From: an uncultured Flammeovirgaceae bacterium
GTDB lineage: Bacteria; Bacteroidota; Bacteroidia; Cytophagales; Cyclobacteriaceae
Assembly: GCA_937883755.1 (NCBI GenBank)
Contig: CAKZYA010000005.1
Coordinates: forward strand, 124,001-188,000
Length of the DNA stretch: 64,000 bases
Direction of reading: 5' to 3'
The notes below the pieces were generated by a model. The model did not search any database, was not told the origin of the DNA, and was given only the letters and a program-made list of their open reading frames with translations. Positions 25,406-34,780 of the stretch are shown piece by piece. Both the position numbers and the translations under genes were made by a program. How positions within the stretch are numbered: position 1 is the first letter of the stretch; each line of letters starts with the position of its first letter.

Positions 25406-26656
25406 ATGGATATTTTTACCATTATTACCGTTCTGGTAGTTCTTTCCTCAATTTTTGCCTACATCAACGTACGCTTTTTGCGTCTGCCAGCTACCATTGG
25501 TCTGATGATTATGGCGATCATCCTCACGATTATTGTCTTATTGGTCGGGCAGTTCAATACTTCGGTAACTGAGTACGCCGAAAATCTTATAGGTAGTATT
25601 GATCTCGGCAATCTAATTTTAGATGTGCTACTAAGTTTTTTACTCTTTGCGGGCGCACTGCATACCGATTGGGGACGGTTGAAGGAGCAGGCGGCTCCGA
25701 TTATTACGTTTGCAACTATCGGGGTTTTGGCTTCTACTTTTGTAGTAGGTACACTTTTTTTCTGGGTTTCTAACCACTTGATTGGGTACGAGATTGGTTA
25801 TATCTACTGCTTACTGTTTGGGGCACTCATTTCTCCCACTGACCCAATAGCTGTACTGGGAATTTTGAAGAAGATTGGAGTACCCAAGCAACTGGAGGTC
25901 AAATTTGTGGGTGAATCATTGTTTAACGATGGGGTAGGAGTAGTGATTTTTCTCACCTTGTTTAATATTGCTGAGCGGGGTTTAGAAAATGTGGGTGCTT
26001 CGGAAATCAGCTTACTTTTCGCGGAAGAAGTACTCGGAGGAATGGCATTAGGGTTAGCGTTAGGCTACATCACCCTGCACCTTACCCGTAGTATTGACGA
26101 CTACGAAACTGAGGTGATGATTACGCTAGCGATTGTGATGGGAGGCTACCTACTGGCTAGTCGCTTGCACTTTTCGGGTCCACTAGCGGTGGTGGTAGCC
26201 GGATTATTTATTGGTAATAGTGCTCGAGAAACGGCTATGTCGGAAACTACGCGCACCTATTTAGACCGTTTTTGGGAGTTACTTGATGTGTTCTTAAACG
26301 CTATTCTTTTTGTGCTCATTGGCCTGGAATTACTCATTATATCATTTGAACCTAGCTATTTAACTGCGGGAGGAATTGCCATAGTAATTGTGTTACTATC
26401 TCGTTATCTGGTGCTTAAAGTCCCAATCTATTTTTTCAAAGACAAGCTGAACTTTGTCAATCGCACCGATTTAATTATGACCTGGGGTGGGTTACGGGGT
26501 GGCATTTCTATTGCCCTAGCTTTATCACTCACTAATGATATGAGTAGGGAATATTTGTTAACCGTCACCTATATTGTGGTGGTATTCTCCATTATTGTTC
26601 AGGGACTGACAGTAGAAAAACTGATAAAGCGATTAGGGGTGATGGGGGATAAATAG
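25406..26656 (+). CDS. CPA1-type sodium/proton antiporter
   Basis: A 416-residue inner-membrane exchanger with about 12 spans. CPA1/NhaP family motifs are present: [20 protein letters not shown] near residue 147 and [18 protein letters not shown] near 172, the latter holding the Asn-Asp pair of the ion-binding site. The [17 protein letters not shown] segment near residue 363 is also diagnostic. It exchanges cytoplasmic sodium (or potassium) for protons in pH and salt homeostasis. The short cytoplasmic tail lacks a regulatory domain. It is followed by a membrane phosphoesterase on the same strand with a repeat in the gap. Confidence 0.92.
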   Translation: MDIFTIITVLVVLSSIFAYINVRFLRLPATIGLMIMAIILTIIVLLVGQFNTSVTEYAENLIGSIDLGNLILDVLLSFLLFAGALHTDWGRLKEQAAPIITFATIGVLASTFVVGTLFFWVSNHLIGYEIGYIYCLLFGALISPTDPIAVLGILKKIGVPKQLEVKFVGESLFNDGVGVVIFLTLFNIAERGLENVGASEISLLFAEEVLGGMALGLALGYITLHLTRSIDDYETEVMITLAIVMGGYLLASRLHFSGPLAVVVAGLFIGNSARETAMSETTRTYLDRFWELLDVFLNAILFVLIGLELLIISFEPSYLTAGGIAIVIVLLSRYLVLKVPIYFFKDKLNFVNRTDLIMTWGGLRGGISIALALSLTNDMSREYLLTVTYIVVVFSIIVQGLTVEKLIKRLGVMGDK

Positions 26657-26700
26657 GATATAAAATATGAAATGTGAGATGAGAAAAGGAGAATCGCACC
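26656..26700. repeat. Heptamer repeat, ATGTGAG-like family
   Basis: Units of seven run ATATAAA ATATGAA, then ATGTGAG ATGAGAA and AAGGAGA. They begin just after the antiporter stop. This is a different sequence from the other families, but with the same period and the same position in a gene gap. Confidence 0.45.
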
Positions 26701-26772
26701 GAGGCGTGTAACCTCTAACGAACAATCAACAACTAGCTACCTATTCGTGTTAAGTAGACAATAATCTTCACT

Positions 26773-28479
26773 ATGCAATTTACTCCACAAAAAATGGTTG
26801 GGTGGTACCAGGTAAAGCAACTGGTATTTACCGGAATGAAAGCCTTGCTTTCTTATATTTTTGGCAATTACTCCGACCGTCGGGAAGTGCAAGCTGCGCT
26901 AAGCGGTTCTGATCCTTATGATTTTAGCGATGCTGACGAGCTTTGGTTCGATTACGTATCGGATGTAGGCGATGGCTTTAATTCCACTTACTCGGTAGCT
27001 AAGCTAGTAGCGCAAGAACAGCTAACCTTTGGCAGTGAGACAACGCAACGGGGTGATATTCTAATTATGGGAGGCGACCAAGTGTATCCAACCCCCGAGA
27101 TGCACGAATACGAGAATCGCTTAAAAGGTCCTTATCAATCAGCCTTTCCACGTAATAACCATCAACCATCTCCGGCACTATTCGCTATCCCGGGTAACCA
27201 CGATTGGTACGATGGATTGACAAATTTTTTGAAGGTATTTTGCCAGGAACGCCATATTGGGCAGTGGCAAACCTACCAAAAAAGGAGCTACTGGGCAGTG
27301 CAACTACCGCACCGTTACTGGATTTGGGGTATTGATATTCAGCTTAATTCTGATATTGACCAGCCCCAAAAAAACTACTTTGCTGATATTATTGAGCAGT
27401 GTATGCAGCCCGGCGACAAAGTGATTTTGTGTACGGCTGAGCCTAGTTGGGTGTTTAAAGATCGCTATCGCCAGGAAGATTCTTACGAACGGCTACGCTT
27501 CTTTGAAGAACGATTTATTCTGGGTAATCAACTGGAATTAGTGGCGACACTTTCGGGCGACTTACATCATTATTCCCGCTACGCTAAGATGGAAAACGGC
27601 GAAGAAACAATGCAGCGGATTACTGCGGGTGGGGGAGGTGCATTTTTGCATCCTACTCATAATCTTAATTACCATCTCCGGAAAGTAGAAGATGAGGATT
27701 TGGATCTGAAAGCGGTATTTCCAAGTAAAGAAACATCCCGGAAACTAGGTTTTAAGAACATACTCTTTCCCTACCTAAACCCTAGCTTTTCTTTCTTCTT
27801 AGGTGTGTACTATCTTTTGCTGACATGGGTGATAGAAACGGACGCTAGTCGAGGGGCGTTTTCCCTGCTAGAGCGACTTAGTGAGACTACTGGTGTATGG
27901 TTGGCTTTTGATGCCTTCTTTCATGTGCTAATTCGTAGCCCGTTAGCCTTTATTGTGGGATTATTACTAGTAGCGGGTTTTACCTGGTTTGCCGACGAAA
28001 ATGCCGGAAAATCGAAATATACCTGGATTATTGGTACCTGGCACGGTGGGCTACACCTAGTCGTTTGTAGCTTACTCATCTGGGCATTCGCTACAATCAA
28101 TATTCGATACTTAGGTCTAGAGGTTATCAGTGTTTCCCAAGTAGTCTTATTTGCTGTAGAGATGGCAGTATTGGGTAGTATTTGTGGCGGTATCTTAGTG
28201 GGGCTTTACCTTATGATGAGTAATTTATTGCTAGGCATACACGACAATGAAGCGTTTTCTTCTTTACATGAAGAAGACTACAAAAATTTCCTGCGATTTC
28301 ATCTCACTCCTACTCAACTTACCTTGTATCCTATTGGAATAAAGCAAGTACAGAAGCACTGGGAGAGAAAGAAGCAATTCGTCTTTTCAGGTAAATTACC
28401 CAAAGCTCATCTTATGGAACCACCAATTGTACTGAAAATGACTCCTGCTGAGCAAGCTAAAGAGAAGGTTTCGGTGTAG
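26773..28479 (+). CDS. Metallophosphoesterase with C-terminal membrane domain
   Basis: The N-terminal calcineurin-like phosphoesterase has WFDYVSDVGDGFNS (near residue 56), IMGGDQVYPTP, IPGNHDWYDG and the late SGDLHHYSRY motif, which together supply the two-metal site. The first motif has Asp where many family members have DxH. Residues of about 335-500 contain five or so transmembrane spans, followed by a short soluble tail. This layout is a recurrent subfamily of unknown substrate. Phosphodiester or pyrophosphate cleavage at the membrane is inferred. A hairpin terminator follows. Confidence 0.8.
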   Translation: MQFTPQKMVGWYQVKQLVFTGMKALLSYIFGNYSDRREVQAALSGSDPYDFSDADELWFDYVSDVGDGFNSTYSVAKLVAQEQLTFGSETTQRGDILIMGGDQVYPTPEMHEYENRLKGPYQSAFPRNNHQPSPALFAIPGNHDWYDGLTNFLKVFCQERHIGQWQTYQKRSYWAVQLPHRYWIWGIDIQLNSDIDQPQKNYFADIIEQCMQPGDKVILCTAEPSWVFKDRYRQEDSYERLRFFEERFILGNQLELVATLSGDLHHYSRYAKMENGEETMQRITAGGGGAFLHPTHNLNYHLRKVEDEDLDLKAVFPSKETSRKLGFKNILFPYLNPSFSFFLGVYYLLLTWVIETDASRGAFSLLERLSETTGVWLAFDAFFHVLIRSPLAFIVGLLLVAGFTWFADENAGKSKYTWIIGTWHGGLHLVVCSLLIWAFATINIRYLGLEVISVSQVVLFAVEMAVLGSICGGILVGLYLMMSNLLLGIHDNEAFSSLHEEDYKNFLRFHLTPTQLTLYPIGIKQVQKHWERKKQFVFSGKLPKAHLMEPPIVLKMTPAEQAKEKVSV

Positions 28480-28494
28480 ATAGAATGCCACAAA

Positions 28495-28530
28495 AAAGCG
28501 AAAAGGGGTTGCCTCTTCGCTTTCTTTCCT
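28495..28530. terminator. Terminator between the phosphoesterase and ppiD genes
   Basis: AAAGCGAAAAGG (28495-28506) and CCTCTTCGCTTT (28512-28523) pair at 11 of 12 positions around a five-base loop, with A-rich sequence before and T-rich sequence after. It can serve both convergent genes. Confidence 0.75.
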
Positions 28531-28548
28531 TATCTTTTTCTTAGGAGA

Positions 28549-30657
28549 TCAATAGAACTTATATCGCTCATCTTCAATATCAGCAAACTCCTGCACTGCT
28601 TCAGCAATATTGTAGGCTGCCCGGGAGCGACGTTGCTGCTGGAGTTGGTCTCTGTAAGTAGCGTAATCAGCAATTTCTGGTGCATCAGTTAAAGCGTCTA
28701 GCTTGATCATAACTACTCCGTTTTCGGTAGTGATTGATTTAGAAACCTGTCCAGCTTCCATAGCGAAAGCTCGTCCAACTGCTTCGGGAGCGAAACCAAC
28801 GTTGGGTAAAGTATTGGTGCTAAGCTTTAGATCGCTACTGCTGTATACATTAGCATCTGCTCCGTAAGCATCAGCAATTTCCTGCAAACTACCTGATAGG
28901 CCATTAAGCTTCTCTACAATTACTTCGCCTTTCTTTTTTGCTTTCACTTTTGCTTCAATCTCCGGACGTACGTCAGCAAGGGTAGCGGTTCCTTCTTCAG
29001 TTTTTCCGGTTAGTACGGCTACTACGTAGGCTTCTTCCAAGTCATATACTTCCGAAATATCTCCTACCGAAGCATCTCGGAACGCCCACTGTACCACCTG
29101 GCGAGCTCCAGTTAATCCAGTTACAGTTTGGGCATTTTTCTGAACATCTTCGGCTACTTGTACATCTAGCGAGTCTTGATCAGCCTGGCTGATGAAACTT
29201 CCCAGATCACTAATTTCACTTGCAAACAAATCAGCCTCACGGAAAGCTTCGTCGCGGGTCTGGTCGCTAGGGTATAGTTCTAATTCTACCGCGGCTACTT
29301 TATACGCTTGGTTGGTAGCGGCTTCAGTAACATTAATAATATGGTAACCATACTCAGTCTTAATCAATCGCTGGATAAGTCCGGGTTGACTTTGTCCAAA
29401 TACAGCCTCTTCAAAGGGGGCTACCATTCGCCCTGTCGAGAACCAGCCTAAATCACCACCTTGAGCCGATGAGCCATCTTCACTGTTTGCTCGGGCTAAT
29501 TCAGCAAAGTCGGCACCATTACGCAATTGGTTCAGTAAACCCTGAGCTTCCTGTCGGGCTTCAGCCTCAGTACGGGAATCGGTTTTTATGAGAATATGAC
29601 TTGCCCGGGCGTAAGAAATAGTGTCTTCGTATATTTCAGATACTTTGTAAAGAGTATATAATTCATTTTGGCTGAACGGACCGTATATATTGCCTTCGGT
29701 AAAAGTGGCAGCACTATCCTGCAAATCTTGAGGTAAACTACCAGGGTTCAGAGTTTGATAAGCAGGAGTACTAATGGCATCGGAGTTGATTACTGCAAAA
29801 GTAGAATCATTAGTAGCCTCGCTGAAGTCAAGTTTCAGTTCTTCTAGCTCAGCCTCAAAATCTTCCACATCAATTGCGGAAGGAATAACTGGGAAGCGAA
29901 CGTACTGTAGGGTACGACTTTCTTCAGCTTCATATTCTTCGCTATGCTCGTTCAGGTAGCTTTGCAGTTCAGCATCAGTTACACTTACGGCTGAATCGCC
30001 CACCGCGTAGAACGGAACATACAGGTATTCTACTTCAGCTACTTTATTCTCCGATTGATACTGACGTTTGGCTTCTTCCTGAGTTACGTAGTTTCCCGCA
30101 ATCAGTAGATTATCATACTTCAATCGCTCCCGGGCTTCGCTAAGGCTCTGTTCGTAAAGCTGCCACGATATTTGTTGATCAGGAGCTAACTGCGGAAGGG
30201 CTTGTAGATAGTTAAGTAGGCGATCGCGGTCAAATTCTCCCGTATTCGGGTCAGTAAATGATTGGCGGATACCAGGGTCAATATTGTTTCCTTGTACCAT
30301 ATCAATCAGCTCTTGTGCGGTTACCTCAATGCCTAGCTTTTCAAATTCCTGACCGAAAGCATTCTCAGCAATAAGCTTATTCCACGCCTGCTGACGTAAT
30401 GAAACCATTTCCCGCTCAGAGGGCTGTTGTTGGGTACGCAGGGTGTAATTGGCTTTTTGTTCGTTAATGGCTTGTTGGTAAGCCTCTTGAGAAACCTCCT
30501 GTCCGGCAATTTCACCCACGGTAGTGTCGTTTCCACCGAAAATCTGTCCTCCCTGACTGCTAAGTATATCACCTCCCACCACAAATAGGGTAAGACCTAC
30601 CGCTACTGCTCCTACAATCAAAGCGGTTTTTTCCCGAATTTTTCCAATCAATGACAT
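28549..30657 (-). CDS. ppiD: PpiD/SurA-like peptidyl-prolyl isomerase
   Basis: A periplasmic chaperone-isomerase of 702 residues anchored by an N-terminal span (about 12-32) and acting on outer-membrane and secreted proteins. The SurA_N-like region occupies about residues 40-180. A PpiC parvulin domain follows at about 345-450, with [29 protein letters not shown] and [10 protein letters not shown] second, degenerate PpiC-like region lies towards the C terminus. Length and order are as in Bacteroidota PpiD. It is the last gene of the minus-strand envelope cluster and has its own upstream -7 box, so it can be expressed independently. Confidence 0.92.
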   Translation of the reverse strand: MSLIGKIREKTALIVGAVAVGLTLFVVGGDILSSQGGQIFGGNDTTVGEIAGQEVSQEAYQQAINEQKANYTLRTQQQPSEREMVSLRQQAWNKLIAENAFGQEFEKLGIEVTAQELIDMVQGNNIDPGIRQSFTDPNTGEFDRDRLLNYLQALPQLAPDQQISWQLYEQSLSEARERLKYDNLLIAGNYVTQEEAKRQYQSENKVAEVEYLYVPFYAVGDSAVSVTDAELQSYLNEHSEEYEAEESRTLQYVRFPVIPSAIDVEDFEAELEELKLDFSEATNDSTFAVINSDAISTPAYQTLNPGSLPQDLQDSAATFTEGNIYGPFSQNELYTLYKVSEIYEDTISYARASHILIKTDSRTEAEARQEAQGLLNQLRNGADFAELARANSEDGSSAQGGDLGWFSTGRMVAPFEEAVFGQSQPGLIQRLIKTEYGYHIINVTEAATNQAYKVAAVELELYPSDQTRDEAFREADLFASEISDLGSFISQADQDSLDVQVAEDVQKNAQTVTGLTGARQVVQWAFRDASVGDISEVYDLEEAYVVAVLTGKTEEGTATLADVRPEIEAKVKAKKKGEVIVEKLNGLSGSLQEIADAYGADANVYSSSDLKLSTNTLPNVGFAPEAVGRAFAMEAGQVSKSITTENGVVMIKLDALTDAPEIADYATYRDQLQQQRRSRAAYNIAEAVQEFADIEDERYKFY

Positions 30658-30767
30658 ATATCTTACTTTGTTATAGTGTTCCTGTATTAATGCGCTTTTT
30701 TAGATGTTTTGGTAAAAGCAGAACAAAAACGTATCAGTGTTTATTTGCATTTTTTCTAAACGAACCG

Positions 30768-30775
30768 CAAAGATA
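30768..30775 (-). promoter_or_regulatory. Candidate -7 box for ppiD
   Basis: Reads TATCTTTG on the minus strand, an exact TAnnTTTG match about 110 bases upstream of ppiD. No clear -33 element accompanies it. Confidence 0.4.
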
Positions 30776-30861
30776 AAAATTTCAAATGATTTACTCAGAA
30801 ATTTTCACAACTTGCTGTTTTGCTAATTATTATCGAAGCAAAAATGGAGGAGAAATAGTTT

Positions 30862-32154
30862 TCAATTAAGCGCTTTTTTGGGTGGGATCGTCACTTTTAC
30901 ATTATCAATACGATTATCACTCATGGACATGATGGTGAATGTATAAGTGTCTGCCGGAATTACATCACCTTTCTCCGGAATCTCACCCGTAAGGCTCAGA
31001 ATGTGTCCACCCAGCGTATCATAATCACCCTCGGGTAGGTTCCAACTATACTTTTCGTTGAGATAATCTATTTCGTGCCGCGCACTGATCAAATAATTTT
31101 CTTCATCAATTTTGAGTTCTACCCAGTCTTCGTCATCGTGTTCATCCTGAATTTCCCCAAAAATCTCTTCGATAATGTCTTCCATACTCACAATTCCGGC
31201 AGTCCCACCAAATTCATCTACCACCAGTGCCAAGCTTTTATGCTCAGTAATAAATTGAATCATTAGCTCGTTGGCGGGAATGGTTTCGGGCACGATAATA
31301 ATGGGCGTAAGAATTTGCCGAATGCTTTCGGGCTTCTTGAATAATTCTAGTGAGTGACAGTAGCCAATCACGTTATCAATGGTTTCTTTGTAAACCAAGA
31401 TTTTAGAGTGACCACTTTCAATAAAAGCTTCCTTTAGTTCCTCAATGTCATCTTCCACGTCTACCGCTATTACTTCAGTACGAGGAATAAGGCATTCGCG
31501 CACTTTTACAGTCTTAAACTCCAGGGCATTGGTGAAGATTTTAGCGTTGATTTTTGGACCGTTCTCAATATTCACTTCCTCCTGCAGGCTCTCACTCAGC
31601 GTGTTTTTCACGTAATTATTCAGGTCGGTTAGACCGAAAACAGGTTTGTCGTTACGGTACTCGAAGCCCAGAAGACGAATAATAATGAACTGAGAAACCT
31701 TATCAATCACCCACACTGGAATGAATAACAGTACATAGATTATTGTGAAGGGAATGATTAGCAGTGATAAAAGTCCGTTGGGGTCAATCAGGAATATGCT
31801 TTTGGGAGTGAACTCCGCTACAATCAGCACGATGAAGGTGGCAATTACGGTTTGAGCTAGTAAAACCACCACATCATTATTAAGAAATTCCGGAAGATGG
31901 TTTACTAGCCAAGGCTCTAAAAAGGTGGCGATAAAAAACGAGTAGAGCACTAGTGCTAGATTATTACCCACTAGGGTGGTACCGATAAAGCGGGTGGTAT
32001 GCTGCGTAAAGTAGGAAAGAATACGCCCGGAAAGCGAACCTTGTTGCCCTGCCAACTCTATCCGAAGTTTGTCGGCAGATATAAACGCAATCTCAATGCC
32101 TGAGAAGAAGGCGGAGAAAAGTAAGCAAATGAAAACAATTAGAAGAATGCTCAT
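30862..32154 (-). CDS. CNNM/CBS/CorC-type membrane protein (hemolysin family)
   Basis: A 430-residue protein with an N-terminal CNNM (DUF21) membrane domain of about four spans (residues 1-150, with SAFFSGIEIAFISADKLRIE at the start), two CBS repeats (about 200-335, including VVDEFGGTAGIVSMEDIIEE) and a C-terminal CorC_HlyC domain (about 345-425, with DYDTLGGHILSLTGEIPEKG). Relatives include magnesium/cobalt efflux regulators and GldE, which supports gliding in some Bacteroidota. Which role applies here cannot be told. It lies inside the conserved lptC-ppiD neighbourhood. Confidence 0.88.
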   Translation of the reverse strand: MSILLIVFICLLFSAFFSGIEIAFISADKLRIELAGQQGSLSGRILSYFTQHTTRFIGTTLVGNNLALVLYSFFIATFLEPWLVNHLPEFLNNDVVVLLAQTVIATFIVLIVAEFTPKSIFLIDPNGLLSLLIIPFTIIYVLLFIPVWVIDKVSQFIIIRLLGFEYRNDKPVFGLTDLNNYVKNTLSESLQEEVNIENGPKINAKIFTNALEFKTVKVRECLIPRTEVIAVDVEDDIEELKEAFIESGHSKILVYKETIDNVIGYCHSLELFKKPESIRQILTPIIIVPETIPANELMIQFITEHKSLALVVDEFGGTAGIVSMEDIIEEIFGEIQDEHDDEDWVELKIDEENYLISARHEIDYLNEKYSWNLPEGDYDTLGGHILSLTGEIPEKGDVIPADTYTFTIMSMSDNRIDNVKVTIPPKKALN

Positions 32155-32226
32155 AGAAAACTGGCAGCTAGGGTAGGTTTGTTTTCATAGTCATTAGTCC
32201 GCCGAATGCGAGAATCGTTTTTGAAT

Positions 32227-32242
32227 AAATTGTTGACAATTT
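32227..32242. promoter_or_regulatory. Palindrome upstream of the CNNM gene
   Basis: AAATTGT-TG-ACAATTT, perfect seven-base arms around a two-base centre, about 70 bases before the CNNM/CBS start and directly after the tiny 34-codon frame. Operator-like; the binding protein is unknown. Confidence 0.4.
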
Positions 32243-32345
32243 ACAAACGTTGAAAGGTAGTTGTCGCGCGGTTATAGGTCTTCTTATTGCTGATTTCATA
32301 TTTTTCATCTATTTCTGCTTCCAACTTCTGAGCTTCCTCTCTCAT
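32241..32345 (-). CDS. Possible 34-residue charged peptide
   Basis: A frame of 34 codons whose ATG overlaps the TGA of the small membrane protein gene upstream (ATGA at 32342-32345). The product is almost wholly charged and helical at its start (REEAQKLEAEIDEKYEI) and ends FQRL. Overlap and composition suggest real coupled translation, or a former C-terminal tail of the upstream protein cut off by a stop. I know no family for it. Confidence 0.4.
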   Translation of the reverse strand: MREEAQKLEAEIDEKYEISNKKTYNRATTTFQRL

Positions 32346-32512
32346 TCACTTTTCTTCCGGCGATAGTTGAACCATAGTAGTAATCCTACTGATACCATAA
32401 AAATCCAGTAAGAGTAGGTCAATCCTACCGTCATGGTTTCGTATACCCCAATAATGAATACGCCCACACAAAGTGAAAAGATAATCATGTTAACTAATCC
32501 TACTCCTTCCAT
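32342..32512 (-). CDS. Small two-span membrane protein next to lptC
   Basis: A 56-residue protein starting one base after the lptC stop. It has two hydrophobic spans (about residues 7-24 and 33-49), with a short loop VYETMTVGLTYSYW between and a basic tail FNYRRKKSE. The positive-inside rule puts both ends in the cytoplasm. Its position directly behind lptC and before the CNNM gene, and its clean composition, make it a convincing real gene of the kind usually missed by length filters. The function is unknown; it may assist the Lpt machinery or the CNNM protein. Confidence 0.7.
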   Translation of the reverse strand: MEGVGLVNMIIFSLCVGVFIIGVYETMTVGLTYSYWIFMVSVGLLLWFNYRRKKSE

Positions 32513-32513
32513 A

Positions 32514-33044
32514 CTACTCTAGTGAAAAAACACCTGTAGGTTTGAGAATTTCGTAAGAAGAAAAGTCTTCTTTGGCTTCTAATCCTTCGCCCATTAGTAT
32601 TTCCCCCTCTGATTCAATCTCTACATAGCGGTCGGTATTAATACTCTTTTTGTTACGCTCCCAGTGCAATACTTCGGTCTCCAGTTTCTCTCCAGTCTCT
32701 AAGTTCCGAACCACTACTTCGCCAGTGGCAGTGTATTTGTCTTCTTCTTTGTGGTAATATCCCTGATTGGCTTTAATCGTAGTACTCTTGACTCCGGCTT
32801 CGTCGAAAAACTCAATATAAATTCCTTCGGGAAAATCTTGGTCACCGCTAAGGTACTGTAACTGGCGTTGGGCCTGTAGTTTTATTCGTACTTGGGCAGA
32901 ATCGCTATATAGTATTTCAGTATTACTAGCTTCCATAATAGGCCCTTCATACTCTTTAAAGTCATCAGCATCCTGACTGTCATCATCGCACGCCCAAAAG
33001 CTAATGGCTAAGACTAATAAAAATAGATGAAAATGCTTATTCAT
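32514..33044 (-). CDS. lptC: LptC-like lipopolysaccharide export lipoprotein
   Basis: A periplasm-facing component of the Lpt bridge that carries lipopolysaccharide to the outer membrane. The ATG at 33044 gives a lipoprotein signal ending in the lipobox-like FWAC with Cys19; a TTG six codons upstream would spoil it. About 150 residues of beta-strand-rich sequence follow, with LptC/OstA-type features (QLQYLSGDQDFPEGIYIEFF, ATGEVVVRNLETGEKLETEV). The length of 176 fits. It stands between a TPR gene, whose terminator precedes it, and a tightly linked small membrane protein, so it probably starts its own transcript. Confidence 0.85.
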   Translation of the reverse strand: MNKHFHLFLLVLAISFWACDDDSQDADDFKEYEGPIMEASNTEILYSDSAQVRIKLQAQRQLQYLSGDQDFPEGIYIEFFDEAGVKSTTIKANQGYYHKEEDKYTATGEVVVRNLETGEKLETEVLHWERNKKSINTDRYVEIESEGEILMGEGLEAKEDFSSYEILKPTGVFSLE

Positions 33045-33083
33045 GGTACAGATACAATACAAATTCTGCTATCCCTCTTGACG

Positions 33084-33134
33084 AAAAAAAGCCATTTCCT
33101 GTTGCAGCATTCCATCTGCTCACAAGAAATGGCT
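33084..33134 (-). terminator. Intrinsic terminator of the TPR gene upstream of lptC
   Basis: Read on the minus strand, AGCCATTTCTTGT pairs with ACAGGAAATGGCT at 12 of 13 positions and is followed directly by seven T residues. It stops transcription from the TPR gene before lptC. Confidence 0.8.
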
Positions 33135-33154
33135 CATATTTTAAATGAGGTTAC

Positions 33155-34477
33155 TTAGTCGCGCGTTCGGATAGTTACAGTTTCGCCAACCCAACAATCT
33201 ACGGTAATCTGGTCACCTACACTTTTGTTGTAGGTAAACACTTCCTCTTTGGAAGGAAACTGAGCCTTAGCACCTGCCATTTTAGAGTTATCACCAGCTT
33301 TACGGTACATTTCGTAGGCCGCTATAAACACGGCTCGGTCTTGTACAACATCCTCTCCACCTTTGCATTGCTCATAGCTTCGCATATACATATCGCCAAT
33401 GGTACTGTAAGACTTCTTAGCCAGTCCATCATCCATATTAGCTGCTTGCAAGAAATGCTTGCGAGCCTCAGATTTCTGCCCTTCCTTTAGAGCTATACTA
33501 CCTAAATCCATCTTGATGTCAGCTTTCTGCTCTTCGCTAGATGAAATTTCCAATGCTTTCTCAAACCACTCTTTGGCCTTTGGATAATCTTCGGCTATCA
33601 TGGCTCGCGAACCTAATGCCTTGGCAAGACCGGGATCTTCTTCGCCGTTTTGGAATAATGTTTCAGCGGCGGTCATAAAGAAAGCCTGATCAGTACAAGA
33701 AGAAGCTAACGATAATGAGATCACTCGCTTTGCCAAATCTACATCGTCAGGGTTTTGCTCCAGCTTAGGCATAAGCTTTTCCTGAATCTGATCGCAACTC
33801 ATAGTAAAGAATCCAGCAAAAATACTGTCCATATTTTCGCCAGCTTCCTGGTATTTGGAAGCATATTTCCCGTCAGCAGCAACCTGCTTTTCTACCATCT
33901 GACCCAGGCGGTCGTACATTCCCAACAACTGCTCATCGTTGATTTCCCCCTTCCCATACAGAGTTTTCAACACTGACATGAAAGGAACGATATTATAGTA
34001 TACTAAATCGTCATTACTTTTATCCATTGCCTCAGTAAACAGCTCCATAAGGCGACCGTACTCACTAGGCTTCTTGTACAATAACTTAAAGGCAGTGTTC
34101 GCCTTACGGTTAGCAATATCAGCCTCCTTTTTCTCACCAAAGTACTGTAGACGAAGATCATACATCTCTAGTGCTTTGTCAATGTATTCTGTTTTCTTAG
34201 CAGCATCAGCCTCTTTTGCCGCCAGTTCTTCATATATAGTTGCCCCATCAATGTAGATGGCAGGGTTGAGGTCAGGCGCATTTTCATGAAGCCAGGTGAT
34301 TGGCTCTATGGCTGCCTCGTAATTTTTTTGCTTTTTAGCATCAGTGTATAGTACATAATTAGTCTGGGCGGTTGACTTATCTTCCGGCCAGTTGAAGTTT
34401 TGGGCTTTAAGTCCTGAGGTCGCGATTAGTAGAAACAACAACGACCAAAAAGCAGTAGGATAAGCTCTGTATTTCAT
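33155..34477 (-). CDS. Secreted TPR protein of the lptC-coaX neighbourhood
   Basis: A 440-residue exported protein: signal peptide residues 1-25 (cleavage after LKAQ), then many tetratricopeptide helices (for example YVLYTDAKKQKNYEAAIEPI near 40, YPKAKEWFEKALEISSSEEQ near 300, and KKSYSTIGDMYMRSYEQCKG near 355). A small Cys-containing beta segment ends it (ITVDCWVGETVTIRT). TPRs bind partner proteins, so an assembly role in the envelope is likely. Its position next to lptC is conserved in related bacteria to my recollection. It has its own terminator; a 303-base gap precedes it. Confidence 0.75.
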   Translation of the reverse strand: MKYRAYPTAFWSLLFLLIATSGLKAQNFNWPEDKSTAQTNYVLYTDAKKQKNYEAAIEPITWLHENAPDLNPAIYIDGATIYEELAAKEADAAKKTEYIDKALEMYDLRLQYFGEKKEADIANRKANTAFKLLYKKPSEYGRLMELFTEAMDKSNDDLVYYNIVPFMSVLKTLYGKGEINDEQLLGMYDRLGQMVEKQVAADGKYASKYQEAGENMDSIFAGFFTMSCDQIQEKLMPKLEQNPDDVDLAKRVISLSLASSCTDQAFFMTAAETLFQNGEEDPGLAKALGSRAMIAEDYPKAKEWFEKALEISSSEEQKADIKMDLGSIALKEGQKSEARKHFLQAANMDDGLAKKSYSTIGDMYMRSYEQCKGGEDVVQDRAVFIAAYEMYRKAGDNSKMAGAKAQFPSKEEVFTYNKSVGDQITVDCWVGETVTIRTRD

Positions 34478-34780
34478 GATATTCTTTTTGGTTAAACTAT
34501 TTATTTAAATACTGCAATACTTGATTAACAAGACCCTATTCAAAAACAATTCCAGTTTGTTACAAATATGGCAATGTAAGCTTTAATCTTTAAACGAAAC
34601 GTAAATATAATACAATTATCGTAAAATATCGAAAAGCCAAGGCGACAAATTCGCTCATAAATACTCTCCAACTACTTTACAGAATTGCAAGTTTAATACC
34701 AGAATTATATCCAGAAAATAGAAACTGTGAGAATGTAACCACTTGTATGCCAAAAAGTTGGTGAAATGTAACAGAAAATA
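34478..34780. other. 303-base gap with a weak promoter candidate only
   Basis: AT-rich sequence between the outer-membrane protein gene and the TPR gene, both on the minus strand. CATATTTG (minus strand, 34563-34570) differs at one position from the -7 consensus. No gene, repeat or strong hairpin is seen. Confidence 0.35.
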
